Source: CAYJFD01 sp964369605
GTDB taxonomy: Bacteria > Bacteroidota > Bacteroidia > Bacteroidales > UBA932
Assembly: GCA_964369605.1 (NCBI GenBank)
Contig: CAYJFD010000012.1
Span: 1 to 53,547 of the forward strand
Direction of reading: 5' to 3'
DNA: 53,547 nt
Below are positions 32,896 through 43,000 of this stretch, one piece after another (the first letter of the stretch is position 1; the number at the start of each line of letters is the position of its first letter). A program made the position numbers and the translations under genes. The notes under the pieces are model-generated. The model searched no databases. It saw only the letters and a list, made by a program, of their open reading frames with translations, and was not told the origin of the DNA.

Positions 32896-34740
32896 ATGTG
32901 TGGAATAGTAGGATACATAGGTAATAAAGAGGCCTATCCAATTTTAATCAAAGGCCTTAAAAGGCTAGAATACAGAGGATACGACAGCGCAGGTGTTGCC
33001 ATTATCGATAAAAATAATAATCTAAACGTCTATAAAGAAAAGGGTAAAGTCGCCGAACTTGAAGCCCTAGCAGAAAGATATGATACATCCGGAACTGTAG
33101 GTATTGCCCATACAAGATGGGCTACACACGGAGAACCTTGTAAAAGAAACTCCCACCCCCACTACTCTGAATCCGAGCACTTAGCCATCATCCATAATGG
33201 AATCATCGAAAACTATGCTTCTATTCGTAAGAAACTAGAGGAAAAGGGCTACACTTTTAAGAGTGATACCGACACTGAGGTTTTAATCCAGCTTATTGAG
33301 TACCTTAAAGATACTAATAATCTCGACCTTTTAACAGCTATCCAACTAGCTCTTCACCAAGTAGTTGGAGCTTATGCTATCGCAATACTTGACAAGGACA
33401 CCCCGAATCAGATTATTGCCGCAAGAAAAGGAAGTCCGCTAGTAGTAGGTATCGGCGACGATGAATTCTTCCTAGGTTCTGACGCCACACCTATTATAGA
33501 ATACACAAACAAGGTGATCTACCTCAACGAGGGAGAAATCGCACACATAGTAATGGGCAAAGAGGTAAAAATCCTTGATATTGACAATGTTGAAATCATC
33601 CCAGAGATTAAACAAATAGAACTCACACTAGGGCAAATAGAAAAAGGAGGCTATCCTCATTTTATGCTCAAAGAGATTTTCGAGCAGCCAAAATGCATAG
33701 CAGACTGTATGCGAGGAAGGCTTAGCGTGGAGCACAACGATGTACTTCTTTCTTCCGTTATAGACCATAAAGAAAAGATGCTAAATGCCTCTCGCTTCAT
33801 CATAGTTGCTTGCGGAACATCTTGGCATTCAGCTCTTATCGGAAAACAGTTGATAGAAACTTATGCAAAAATCCCTGTTGATGTAGAATACGCATCTGAG
33901 TTTAGATATCGCAAACCTGTCATCAAAAACACAGATGTGGTAATAGCGATATCCCAGTCAGGAGAGACTGCTGACACCCTAGCTGCCATAGAATTAGCCC
34001 GCACTAAAGGGGCATTTGTTTACGGTATTTGTAATGTAATAGGTTCGTCTATTGCTCGCAACACAGATGCTGGTTCATATATACACGTAGGACCTGAAAT
34101 AGGTGTCGCATCGACAAAGGCATTTACTGGTCAAGTTACCATCCTTGCGATGTTAGCAATATGCCTTGCAAAAGAGCTAAACCTGATCGCAGAAGCTGAA
34201 TATTCGGAAATGGTACAGGAACTTAATAGGATACCTCAAAAAATGGAAGAAACCCTAAAAGTGAATGAACAGGTAGAGCGAATTTCGGCAATGTTTACAT
34301 ACGCACGCAACTTCCTTTACCTTGGAAGGGGCTATAACTACCCTATTGCGCTAGAAGGCGCCCTAAAACTAAAGGAAATTTCTTATATCCACGCTGAGGG
34401 TTATCCTGCAGCTGAAATGAAGCACGGACCGATAGCACTAGTTGACGAGGAAATGCCCGTAGTGGTGGTCGCTACGACTAACGAGATGTATGAAAAAATG
34501 CTGAGCAATGTCCAAGAAATTAAGGCGCGCAAGGGTCGCATTTTAGCAGTGGTCACAAAAGGGGATCAGATTATGACGGATATAGCTGATTTCGTGATAG
34601 AAGTGCCAAAAACGCTTGAGTGTTTTGAGCCTCTTCTTACGACTATACCTCTCCAGTTACTTTCCTATCACATAGCCATTTACAAAGGATGTAATGTTGA
34701 CCAGCCTCGTAATTTAGCGAAATCTGTTACTGTAGAGTAG
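32896..34740 (+). CDS. glmS: Glucosamine-fructose-6-phosphate aminotransferase
   Basis: The 614-aa enzyme starts MCGIVGYIGN, with Cys2 as the glutaminase nucleophile after Met removal. It has AHTRWATHGEP, the two SIS sugar-isomerase domains (VACGTSWHSALIG, ISQSGETADT, YIHAEGYPAAEMKHGP) and the conserved C-terminus KSVTVE. It makes glucosamine-6-phosphate for peptidoglycan and LPS. The 3' end overlaps the convergent nth gene by 14 bp. Confidence 0.98.
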   Translation: MCGIVGYIGNKEAYPILIKGLKRLEYRGYDSAGVAIIDKNNNLNVYKEKGKVAELEALAERYDTSGTVGIAHTRWATHGEPCKRNSHPHYSESEHLAIIHNGIIENYASIRKKLEEKGYTFKSDTDTEVLIQLIEYLKDTNNLDLLTAIQLALHQVVGAYAIAILDKDTPNQIIAARKGSPLVVGIGDDEFFLGSDATPIIEYTNKVIYLNEGEIAHIVMGKEVKILDIDNVEIIPEIKQIELTLGQIEKGGYPHFMLKEIFEQPKCIADCMRGRLSVEHNDVLLSSVIDHKEKMLNASRFIIVACGTSWHSALIGKQLIETYAKIPVDVEYASEFRYRKPVIKNTDVVIAISQSGETADTLAAIELARTKGAFVYGICNVIGSSIARNTDAGSYIHVGPEIGVASTKAFTGQVTILAMLAICLAKELNLIAEAEYSEMVQELNRIPQKMEETLKVNEQVERISAMFTYARNFLYLGRGYNYPIALEGALKLKEISYIHAEGYPAAEMKHGPIALVDEEMPVVVVATTNEMYEKMLSNVQEIKARKGRILAVVTKGDQIMTDIADFVIEVPKTLECFEPLLTTIPLQLLSYHIAIYKGCNVDQPRNLAKSVTVE

Positions 34741-35371
34741 AATAATAATCACACCAGGCACAAAGACCGCACTTATCACATTCTGGCTTTCTTGCCTTGC
34801 AAATATACCTACCGTGGAGAATAAGCCAGTGGTGAGATATTGCCCTAAGCTTCTCAGGTATGTTGGAGGTGAGGTCTTTTTCGACTGCATCTACTGTCGT
34901 ACCTTTTGAGAGTCCTAGTCTTTTTGAGAGCCTAAACACGTGTGTATCAACTGCTATCACAGGCTTATCATAAATAATAGAAGCTATCACATTAGCCGTC
35001 TTTCTTCCTACTCCTGGTAAACTGATTAGCTCTTCTATACTTGCTGGCACCTGGGAGGAAAACTTCTGCACTAACATTTCGGCCATACCTTTAAGATGGG
35101 AAGCCTTATTGTTAGGATAGGATATCGAACGGATATAAGTAAAGATCTCATCCACGCTTGCTAGAGCCATAGATTCAGCTGTTGGGTAACGCTCTATAAG
35201 GGCTGGAGTAACCATATTTACCCTCTTATCAGTACATTGAGCAGACAAAATTACTGCTACTAGAAGTTCAAAAGCATTTGTATAATTGAGCTCTGACTCG
35301 GCAACTGGCATATTGATCTCAAACCAGTCAATTATATTCTTATATTTTATGCTTACAGCTTTTTTTGACAT
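34727..35371 (-). CDS. nth: Endonuclease III (DNA glycosylase/AP lyase)
   Basis: The 214-aa protein has the helix-hairpin-helix LPGVGRKTANVIAS with the catalytic Lys, and AVDTHVFRLSKRLG with the catalytic Asp. The [4Fe-4S] site is C-x6-C-x2-C-x5-C in CKARKPECDKCGLCAWC. It excises oxidised pyrimidines in base excision repair. It begins one base after the stop of the FtsE-like gene, so translation is probably coupled. Its 3' end overlaps glmS. Confidence 0.97.
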   Translation of the reverse strand: MSKKAVSIKYKNIIDWFEINMPVAESELNYTNAFELLVAVILSAQCTDKRVNMVTPALIERYPTAESMALASVDEIFTYIRSISYPNNKASHLKGMAEMLVQKFSSQVPASIEELISLPGVGRKTANVIASIIYDKPVIAVDTHVFRLSKRLGLSKGTTVDAVEKDLTSNIPEKLRAISHHWLILHGRYICKARKPECDKCGLCAWCDYYSTLQ

Positions 35372-35372
35372 C

Positions 35373-36110
35373 TTATAAAAATTCAGAGAAATCTATTTCA
35401 ATATCCTTTAGAGCCTCTATTTCTGTTAATTTTTGCCTATCACAAAGTAGGACTCTTCCTGGATATTTTTCAAAAATCGTATGATTATGAGTTACCATAA
35501 CTATAGCTGTATCTTGTTGTTGATGTATTTGCATAAATAGATCCATCAACTCAGCCGATGCTTCCATATCTAGATTACCTGTTGGCTCATCAGCCAAGAT
35601 AAGCTCTGGCTTATTCAATAACGCTCTTGCTATAGCCACTCTCTGCTGCTCTCCCCCCGATAATTGGTGTGGCATCTTATATGCTTTATGCGACATTCCA
35701 ACAAGACCTAAGGCCTCTTCGACCTTTGCGTCTATAAGCCTTTTCCCCTTGCTACCTGTTGCACGCAGTACAAATGCAAGATTCTCATACACACTCCTAT
35801 CCATCAGCAGTTGAAAATCTTGGAATACGACTCCAAGTTTTCTTCTCAGTAGAGGTAGATGTTTACTTCTTAAAGTCTCTAGATCAAATTCTTGAACTCT
35901 GACATGTCCTTTCTCTATAGGATTTAATCCGATTAAAGTATTAACAAGTGAGCTCTTTCCACTTCCAACCTTTCCTATTAGGTAAATAAATTCACCTTTG
36001 AATACCTGAAAGGATACATCATAAAGTACTGTGGAAGTACCATTTGATATATTCGCATTTTTTATATCTATTATCGGCTTACTTATATGCAATGTGTTTT
36101 GAGTCTCCAT
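35373..36110 (-). CDS. ftsE: FtsE-like ABC transporter ATPase
   Basis: The 245-aa ATPase has Walker A GKVGSGKS (46-53), the Q-loop VVFQDFQLL, the signature LSGGEQQRVAIARALL, Walker B LILADEPTGNLD and the H-loop VTHNH. The closest match is FtsE, which with FtsX controls septal peptidoglycan hydrolysis. No ftsX gene lies next to it here, so LolD-type ATPases remain possible. It is the first gene of a two-gene unit with nth. Confidence 0.82.
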   Translation of the reverse strand: METQNTLHISKPIIDIKNANISNGTSTVLYDVSFQVFKGEFIYLIGKVGSGKSSLVNTLIGLNPIEKGHVRVQEFDLETLRSKHLPLLRRKLGVVFQDFQLLMDRSVYENLAFVLRATGSKGKRLIDAKVEEALGLVGMSHKAYKMPHQLSGGEQQRVAIARALLNKPELILADEPTGNLDMEASAELMDLFMQIHQQQDTAIVMVTHNHTIFEKYPGRVLLCDRQKLTEIEALKDIEIDFSEFL

Positions 36111-36128
36111 TATTTTTATTTTTACGCT

Positions 36129-36159
36129 TACAAAATTATAAAATTTTATTAATTTTGTA
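36129..36159. promoter_or_regulatory. Back-to-back divergent promoters forming a perfect inverted repeat
   Basis: TACAAAATTA (36129-36138) and TAATTTTGTA (36150-36159) form a perfect 10-bp inverted repeat with an 11-nt centre. Each arm contains a -7 box, TAATTTTG: minus strand at 36138-36131 for the FtsE-like gene, plus strand at 36150-36157 for the TPR gene. The two -33 regions overlap the opposing boxes. Confidence 0.6.
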
Positions 36160-36176
36160 GATTAATATGACAATAT

Positions 36177-39100
36177 ATGAGTTCTATGCGAATACAAAAT
36201 ATTAAAAGTGCCATAATATCCCTATTTTTTATCGGGATTTCGGCTTTATCCCTTAATGCACAGGATAATGATCAACTGAATGAAAAGATCAGAGAAGTCA
36301 AGTTCATGTACGAAAATGACTTATTCTACCCTGCACAAGTACTAATCAATGATATCGTTGAAGAATCCAAGATAGAACTGAACACTACTCAGCGCCTAAC
36401 CCTTGAGGCATATAATGTTTTATCTTCAATTTGCCTTAACAAACCGAATATTGACGCACTCGTGCTAACATATAAAGAACTTTATCCTCAGTCTCATTAT
36501 ATATCTGAAATAGAATATATGCGAGCACAGTACTACTTTGACGAGAGGGATTATGCCAAGGCATTGAAGATATATGACGATATCGTTCACTACGAATACT
36601 CTGTTGAAAAAAGAAAACAAATCGTATATAATAGAGCATTTTGTAATCTAAGAGCTGGTGAATATAATCTAGCGGAAGAAGGATTTGAGATAATCATAGG
36701 CCTAGGTAAAAACAAGTATTACACTTCAGCAAATTACTATTTAGCCTATATTGACTATCTTAACAAAGATTTTAGCTCTGCTATTAAAGTTTTTTCAACG
36801 CTCACAAACGATCATAGCTACTCACTAATGTCAAGATATTTCATGTTAGAGTCTTACTTTATGCTAGAGAACCACAATTATGTTATAGATAAAGGACCAA
36901 AATTATTTGATGATCTTGATGGAGACTATAAAAATAAAGTAGCCCGCTTCTTATCTGAATCATTCTATGCTCTAGATATGAAAAGACAAGCTAAAGATTA
37001 CCTTGATCTATATACTCGTTCTGGAATCGATATTAGTAGAAAAGACAGCTATTACTCAGGCATAGTTTCATACTCCTTAGGAGCTTATTACTCTGCTATC
37101 GATGAATTTAAAAAAGTTCTCGGAAAAGAAGATACTCTATCTCATAACGCGCAGTATTACCTTGGTAACTCATATCTAAAGATAAAGAATAAATACCTTG
37201 CATTTGACGCCTTCAGAAGCGCTGCATATAGAGATGAAGATGCGCGCATCAAAGAAGATTCGTATTTTAAGTATGCAAAGTTAGCCTTCGATATTAATGA
37301 CGATATCACTATATTTTCTGAATACCTGACGCTATTTCCAAAATCTCAGCGAGCAGATGAAATATACACTTATATTGGTAGTTCCTACCTACTTGCTAAG
37401 AAATATAAAGAATCACTAGAGGCATACACAAAAGTCTTAAGGCCCGCACCAAAGACTATTGAAAACATTCAGAAGGCTGCATTTTTCAGAGCCATGCATC
37501 TCCTTGAGGGAGGATATTATAATTCTGCTATCGCTGACTTCGAACTATCTTTGACTTACAGCCAACATAATGAATACCTTAAGGATTTAACAAATTTCTG
37601 GTTAGCTGAGGCTCATTATAGAACCAACAATTATTTAACCTCGATCACTATCCTCGAAAGGCTACTAAAAAATCCTAATGCAGAAAAACAGGAAAACTAT
37701 GAGTTAATCTTATATAACCTAGCATACTCATTTTATAATGACAAGCAGTACAAAAATGCGATTGAATACTTTAGACAGTATCTTGCGACCTCACCTTCTA
37801 CTCGTCAAACAACTCTTGAGGCTAAAGTCAGAGTTGCCGATTCACATTATATGCTTAGGGATTTTGAAGGATCTGCAGCACTCTATGAAGACATTTCAAA
37901 TCTTGAATATGAGCAAAATAAGATATATGCAAACTACTATGCCGCGATCTCTTACGGTCTTATATCCCAGTACGATAAGAAAGTTCAAATGCTAGAATAC
38001 GTTCAATCTAATAAATCCAAGGATGCTCCATTTTACACCCAATCCATTTACGAGCTAGGAAGAACATACACAGAATTAGAAATGAATGAGAAAGCTATAA
38101 AATCTTTCTTAAGCATACTTAATAACCCTAATGACGCACTTTATCACCCTAAGGTTATGATTGAGTTAGGCCTTGTCCACTACAATCTATCTCAGTATGA
38201 CCAGGCCCTAAAGTATTATGGACGCGTAGTTGATGAATACGAACTTACTGACGCCTCTGAAGAGGCAATACTAGGAATCGAAAGCGTATATCTAACCCAG
38301 AACGAGCCGGAAAAATTCCTAGGATACCTAGACAGCATAGGCCTATCATACGTTAGGACTAATGAAGAGAAAGAAGAAATGCTTTTTAACGCATGCGAGC
38401 AGGCATATATCTCAAAAGACTATCTATTAACTATTGAGAAAATAGACTCATTCTTAGAACTCTACCCAAGCGGAAATAGAATCGCACAAGCCTACTTCTA
38501 TAAAGGAGAATCTTTCAAGGCCCTCAAGTCGTATGATAAAGCTGCTGAAGAATTCTTAAGGGTTATGCAGATCGGGGAAGGTTCATTCAAGGAATTATCT
38601 AGTTTATACTATGCTGATATTGCCTATGAACTTGAAGAGTACGACAAAGCTATTAAGGCCTACTTAACTCTATCCCAGATCGCTAAGTTAGAGAATAATA
38701 GATTTGCTTCAGTTGTTGGTCTTATGCGTTCTTACTACAAGAACAAAGACTATATGAACGCTATCAAGGGAGCAAGAAGTATCATAAACATTAAGAATGT
38801 AGACCTATCCTTAAAAGAAGAGGCACAATATATTACTGCGACTTCACTCAACAAAACTGGCGACAGAGAGAATGCTATGCTTATATACCGAGAGTTATCT
38901 AAAAATCCAGACTCTCCTATAGGAGCAGAATCATACTATATGCTAGTTCTGGAAGCCTACGAAACGGGTGAATTCGAGAAGGTTGAAACACTTGTATATG
39001 ACCTATCAGAGAAAGGTATATCTCAGCTCTACTGGCTAGCCAAGTCCTTTATAGTTTTAGGTGATGCCTTTGCAGAAAGAGAAGATTATGCTCAGGCTAT

Positions 39101-39218
39101 GGCAACATTCGAAAGTATTCAACAAGAATACGAACCTGTAAATGAGAACGATGACGTACTAGAGCAGGTAAATATCAGAATAAATAGAATCCAACCAAAT
39201 TTAGAAGTACAACTATAG
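36177..39218 (+). CDS. Large periplasmic tetratricopeptide-repeat protein
   Basis: 1013 aa with a signal peptide (IISLFFIGISALSLNA-QDN). The rest is TPR helices, e.g. YFDERDYAKALKIYDDIV, YYSAIDEFKKVLGK and EEYDKAIKAYLTL, about 20 or more units. Long TPR proteins of this type are conserved in Bacteroidales and are probably periplasmic scaffolds. A start at Met4 is possible. The outer-membrane barrel gene begins on the base after its stop, so they are surely co-expressed and may interact. Confidence 0.88.
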   Translation: MSSMRIQNIKSAIISLFFIGISALSLNAQDNDQLNEKIREVKFMYENDLFYPAQVLINDIVEESKIELNTTQRLTLEAYNVLSSICLNKPNIDALVLTYKELYPQSHYISEIEYMRAQYYFDERDYAKALKIYDDIVHYEYSVEKRKQIVYNRAFCNLRAGEYNLAEEGFEIIIGLGKNKYYTSANYYLAYIDYLNKDFSSAIKVFSTLTNDHSYSLMSRYFMLESYFMLENHNYVIDKGPKLFDDLDGDYKNKVARFLSESFYALDMKRQAKDYLDLYTRSGIDISRKDSYYSGIVSYSLGAYYSAIDEFKKVLGKEDTLSHNAQYYLGNSYLKIKNKYLAFDAFRSAAYRDEDARIKEDSYFKYAKLAFDINDDITIFSEYLTLFPKSQRADEIYTYIGSSYLLAKKYKESLEAYTKVLRPAPKTIENIQKAAFFRAMHLLEGGYYNSAIADFELSLTYSQHNEYLKDLTNFWLAEAHYRTNNYLTSITILERLLKNPNAEKQENYELILYNLAYSFYNDKQYKNAIEYFRQYLATSPSTRQTTLEAKVRVADSHYMLRDFEGSAALYEDISNLEYEQNKIYANYYAAISYGLISQYDKKVQMLEYVQSNKSKDAPFYTQSIYELGRTYTELEMNEKAIKSFLSILNNPNDALYHPKVMIELGLVHYNLSQYDQALKYYGRVVDEYELTDASEEAILGIESVYLTQNEPEKFLGYLDSIGLSYVRTNEEKEEMLFNACEQAYISKDYLLTIEKIDSFLELYPSGNRIAQAYFYKGESFKALKSYDKAAEEFLRVMQIGEGSFKELSSLYYADIAYELEEYDKAIKAYLTLSQIAKLENNRFASVVGLMRSYYKNKDYMNAIKGARSIINIKNVDLSLKEEAQYITATSLNKTGDRENAMLIYRELSKNPDSPIGAESYYMLVLEAYETGEFEKVETLVYDLSEKGISQLYWLAKSFIVLGDAFAEREDYAQAMATFESIQQEYEPVNENDDVLEQVNIRINRIQPNLEVQL

Positions 39219-40952
39219 ATGAAATTAAAATTATATATATTCAGCATAATATTCATTCTTTTTTGCTCGCTTGAACTTTCAGCTCAGCAAAATATTGACT
39301 CTGAGGTTAGAGTCGATAGGCAGTTTGAAACAGTATTAAAATTAAGCACTAAATCTCCGCTTAACATTAGCTATCCTGATAGTTTATCAAAATTAAATCT
39401 AAACTTTAATTATAGCTTATTTGATTCGCCGTATGAAGATTTATATGAGTTTACACCGATGCGCTCAGACGCATCGTTTAATCAATTAAAATCTGTACTC
39501 TATCCTGTCCTTTATGCAAAACTCAAGGTCGCAACAGCTAGTTTTGATAATGTTATGCCATACGGAAGCATTTATGTTCGCCCTAGAATAGGTGATAAAA
39601 CATCCCTTGTATTCTTTTATAATCACGATTCGATGTGGGGAGATGCTTATAATGCTACGATGAATTACGATAATAACACTATCTCTAAGTCTATTTACAA
39701 GACTATGGCCGATAATATGGTTAACGATATGGGCTTCAGACTTAAATATTCTTGGGAAGAGGGAGAGATTGACGGAGGACTAAAATACACAAATTCTTTT
39801 AATACATTCTATGGAAGTGGAGCATTCGAGGCTCCTGACCATAATGCTCTGAGGGATATTGCATCGCATACTGTCAACAACTTACTTCTTGATGCTAGAA
39901 TTAAATCCACTGATATTATTGACAACTCGTTCTTTTACGATGTAGCTATTAGCTATGAGAATACATCCGAGAGTAGACTTGACTACTTGCCTCCTATTGG
40001 CAGTCCCTACAATAATAATCCTATTTTAGAACAGAGTATTAATTTAAATTCGACCTTTGGTTTCTCGTTTTTATCAGAACACTACGTTTTCCTACAGGTA
40101 AAGAACAACAATATTTTCTGGAAGGATAAAGCAAATGCAGCATTTGGAATACTAGAACTTAGTCCTACGTATTTATATTTGAAGGACAGATTTGATATGA
40201 GGCTTGGATTAACATTTGCCTTCCCATATTCGAAAAAAGCAAAATACTTATACCCAAATATTAGCATACGTTATAAGGCTGTTCCTGATTACCTATGGCT
40301 AGACTTTAAACTTGACGGAGAAAATGTACTCAACACCTATTCGTCGCTTTACAAGCAGAATCCTTGGTTAATTCAAGACATAGAACTGAAAAACACAACT
40401 ATTCCTCTAAGATTAAAGCTTGCGCTTAATGGTGGAGTTAAAAGTCTATTCTCATACTCTTTAGCCGCATCTCTATCTTATAATGAGGACTTTGCGATGT
40501 TTGCCTACGATTTTACAAACGACAATCTTACTATGCCTATCTATAATAATTTTTGGGCATTTACTGCCGAGTCTAATGTTGGCTTAAAGTTCGATTTACT
40601 GTCTGTTAGTGCGTATTTTAAGTACAATAGCTATTTTACTGCCCAAACATCTATGCTTCCTAAGACAGAAATAGGAGGACGCTTAAAATATACATTTAGA
40701 GAAAGATTCTTCTTAGATTTCAATATTTATCACAGAGGTGCCACCGATGCTATCTTTCGTGAAGCAGATATGTTAACAATATGGGAGGTCCCTTCTTTCT
40801 GGGATTTAGATCTGACTTTAAGTTATGCATTAAATACTGAAACTCTATTATTTATTGAGGCAAAAAATATTCTCAATCAGACTATAATCTACATTCCAAA
40901 TTATCTTAGACCAGGGCTTACATTTGGGGCCGGAATCTGTTTTAAATTCTAA
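39219..40952 (+). CDS. Outer-membrane beta-barrel protein (TonB-dependent-receptor-like, no plug)
   Basis: The 577-aa product has a signal peptide (IIFILFCSLELSA-QQN). Amphipathic strands follow, and the protein ends in LRPGLTFGAGICFKF with the C-terminal Phe usual for barrels folded by BamA. The last ~150 residues resemble the end of TonB-dependent receptors (FFLDFNIYHRGATDAIF, LFIEAKNILNQTIIYIP), but no plug domain or TonB box is seen. It starts directly after the TPR gene. It may be a barrel served by that TPR scaffold. Confidence 0.8.
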   Translation: MKLKLYIFSIIFILFCSLELSAQQNIDSEVRVDRQFETVLKLSTKSPLNISYPDSLSKLNLNFNYSLFDSPYEDLYEFTPMRSDASFNQLKSVLYPVLYAKLKVATASFDNVMPYGSIYVRPRIGDKTSLVFFYNHDSMWGDAYNATMNYDNNTISKSIYKTMADNMVNDMGFRLKYSWEEGEIDGGLKYTNSFNTFYGSGAFEAPDHNALRDIASHTVNNLLLDARIKSTDIIDNSFFYDVAISYENTSESRLDYLPPIGSPYNNNPILEQSINLNSTFGFSFLSEHYVFLQVKNNNIFWKDKANAAFGILELSPTYLYLKDRFDMRLGLTFAFPYSKKAKYLYPNISIRYKAVPDYLWLDFKLDGENVLNTYSSLYKQNPWLIQDIELKNTTIPLRLKLALNGGVKSLFSYSLAASLSYNEDFAMFAYDFTNDNLTMPIYNNFWAFTAESNVGLKFDLLSVSAYFKYNSYFTAQTSMLPKTEIGGRLKYTFRERFFLDFNIYHRGATDAIFREADMLTIWEVPSFWDLDLTLSYALNTETLLFIEAKNILNQTIIYIPNYLRPGLTFGAGICFKF

Positions 40953-40962
40953 TTTTTTTTAT

Positions 40963-40970
40963 TATCTTTG
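40963..40970 (+). promoter_or_regulatory. -7 element (TATCTTTG) of the gyrB operon
   Basis: TATCTTTG 27 nt before the gyrB ATG matches the Bacteroidota consensus. The -33 is not clear. Confidence 0.6.
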
Positions 40971-40997
40971 TTCGTTTATAAATAACGAGTAAAGAAG

Positions 40998-42989
40998 ATG
41001 AATGATAATCAAATTAATGTAGCAGAAAATCAATATTCCGCTGATAGTATCCAAGTCTTAGAAGGTTTAGAAGCAGTAAGAAAAAGGCCTTCTATGTACA
41101 TCGGAGATGTGGGATCGAGGGGTTTACATCATTTAGTATATGAGGTCCTTGACAACTCTATAGACGAGGCTTTAGCAGGTTACTGTACTGATATAGAAGT
41201 TATAGTGAATGAGGACAACTCTATCACTGTACGAGATAATGGTAGAGGTATCCCTACTGGTATGCACGAGAAGGAAGGTCGTTCTGCCCTAGAGGTTGTT
41301 CTAACTGTACTTCATGCAGGAGGAAAGTTCAGCAAGGATAGTTACAAGGTATCTGGAGGTCTACACGGTGTAGGTGTTTCATGTGTGAACGCCCTATCTA
41401 TCGCTCTAAAGGCTGAAATTCATAGAGAAGGTAAAATATTCGTTCAAGAATTCTCTAAAGGTATTCCACTATATTCTGTAAAGGAAGTGGGAACATCAGA
41501 GGATACAGGTACAATTATTACATTCAAGCCTGATGCTGAGATTTTCGAACAGACAACAATATATAATTATGATATTCTAGCAACAAGGATAAGAGAGCTA
41601 TCTTTCCTTAACAAGGGTATTAAATTATGCCTTATTGATAGAAGAGTCACTAATGATCTATCTGATGACGATCTAGAACAAGGAGAAGCTCCAAAAGAAA
41701 GGAGAGAAGAGTTCTACTCAGAGAAGGGTTTAATGGAGTATGTTGACTTCCTTGACGGCTCAAGAGATAAAATCACGGAGAGTCCTATTTATCTGGAAAC
41801 AAATAAGACAGGCATTCCTATCGAGATAGCGATGCAGTACAACACTAGCTTCTCTGAGAATATCTACACTTATGTGAATAATATTAATACTATAGAGGGA
41901 GGTACTCACCTTACAGGATTTAGAAGAGGACTTACAAGTACTCTAAAATCATACGCTGAGAAGAACGGTTTCCTTTCTAAATTAAAGTTTGATATAGAGG
42001 CTGGAGACTTCAGAGAAGGTCTAACAGCAGTTATTTCCGTAAAAGTGGCTGAACCTCAGTTTGAAGGACAGACAAAGACGAAGTTAGGAAATGGAGAGGT
42101 AGACGCAGCAGTTTCTCAAGCTACTAAATCAGCGCTAGAGCAATATCTAGAGGAGAACCCAAAGATCGCAAAGTCCATCGTTGATAAGGTTATTTTAGCT
42201 GCTACAGCTAGACACGCAGCACGCAAGGCGCGTGACCTAGTTCAAAGAAAAACAGTTATGTCAGGCGCTGGTCTTCCTGGAAAACTAGCAGACTGTTCAG
42301 AGCGTAATCCAGAAAAATGCGAACTTTTCCTTGTCGAGGGAGATTCAGCGGGCGGTACAGCGAAGACAGGTAGAGACCGTGCAACTCAAGCGATATTGCC
42401 TCTTAGAGGTAAAATCTTAAACGTAGAGAAAGCGATGGAACACAAGGTGTTAGAGAGCGAACAAATTCGCAATATCTATACTGCGCTTGGAGTTACTATC
42501 GGAACAGAAGAGGATAGCAAGGCCTTGAACATTTCAAAGCTTAGATATCATAAAGTGATAATAATGACGGATGCGGACGTAGACGGTAGCCACATATCGA
42601 CACTTATTCTTACTTTCTTCTTCAGATACATGCCTGAATTAATTAAAAATGGATACGTTTATATCGCAACACCTCCACTTTACAGGGCTAAGCGAGGAGA
42701 AAAAGAGATCTACTGCTGGAGCGAAACTGAGAGACTGGACGCGATAGAGTTACTAGGTAAGGGAACTGAAAAACTAGTTGAGATTCAAAGATATAAGGGT
42801 CTTGGAGAGATGAACGCAGAACAGCTGCGCGACACTACTATGGACCCAAATACTAGGATGTTAAAACAAGTTACTATTGCAAATGCAGCAGAAGCTCACA
42901 GAATTTTCTCAATGCTGATGGGCGATGATGTACCACCTAGAAGAGAATTTATAGAACAAAATGCACGATACGCAAATATTGATGCTTAA
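40998..42989 (+). CDS. gyrB: DNA gyrase subunit B
   Basis: The 663-aa protein has the GHKL ATPase (EVLDNSIDEALAG, DNGRGIPTGMH, GGLHGVGVSCVNALS), the transducer, and the TOPRIM site LVEGDSAGGTAKTGRD with DADVDGSHI. It lacks the long insertion in the C-terminal part found in E. coli GyrB, as is usual for this phylum. It is the first gene of a three-gene set with the SPT-like and PgpH-like genes. Confidence 0.98.
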   Translation: MNDNQINVAENQYSADSIQVLEGLEAVRKRPSMYIGDVGSRGLHHLVYEVLDNSIDEALAGYCTDIEVIVNEDNSITVRDNGRGIPTGMHEKEGRSALEVVLTVLHAGGKFSKDSYKVSGGLHGVGVSCVNALSIALKAEIHREGKIFVQEFSKGIPLYSVKEVGTSEDTGTIITFKPDAEIFEQTTIYNYDILATRIRELSFLNKGIKLCLIDRRVTNDLSDDDLEQGEAPKERREEFYSEKGLMEYVDFLDGSRDKITESPIYLETNKTGIPIEIAMQYNTSFSENIYTYVNNINTIEGGTHLTGFRRGLTSTLKSYAEKNGFLSKLKFDIEAGDFREGLTAVISVKVAEPQFEGQTKTKLGNGEVDAAVSQATKSALEQYLEENPKIAKSIVDKVILAATARHAARKARDLVQRKTVMSGAGLPGKLADCSERNPEKCELFLVEGDSAGGTAKTGRDRATQAILPLRGKILNVEKAMEHKVLESEQIRNIYTALGVTIGTEEDSKALNISKLRYHKVIIMTDADVDGSHISTLILTFFFRYMPELIKNGYVYIATPPLYRAKRGEKEIYCWSETERLDAIELLGKGTEKLVEIQRYKGLGEMNAEQLRDTTMDPNTRMLKQVTIANAAEAHRIFSMLMGDDVPPRREFIEQNARYANIDA

Positions 42990-43000
42990 AATAAGAACTT

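Noticed and set aside
39219..40952. Full TonB-dependent receptor
   Set aside because: No plug domain or TonB box; the length is too short. Called an outer-membrane barrel instead.
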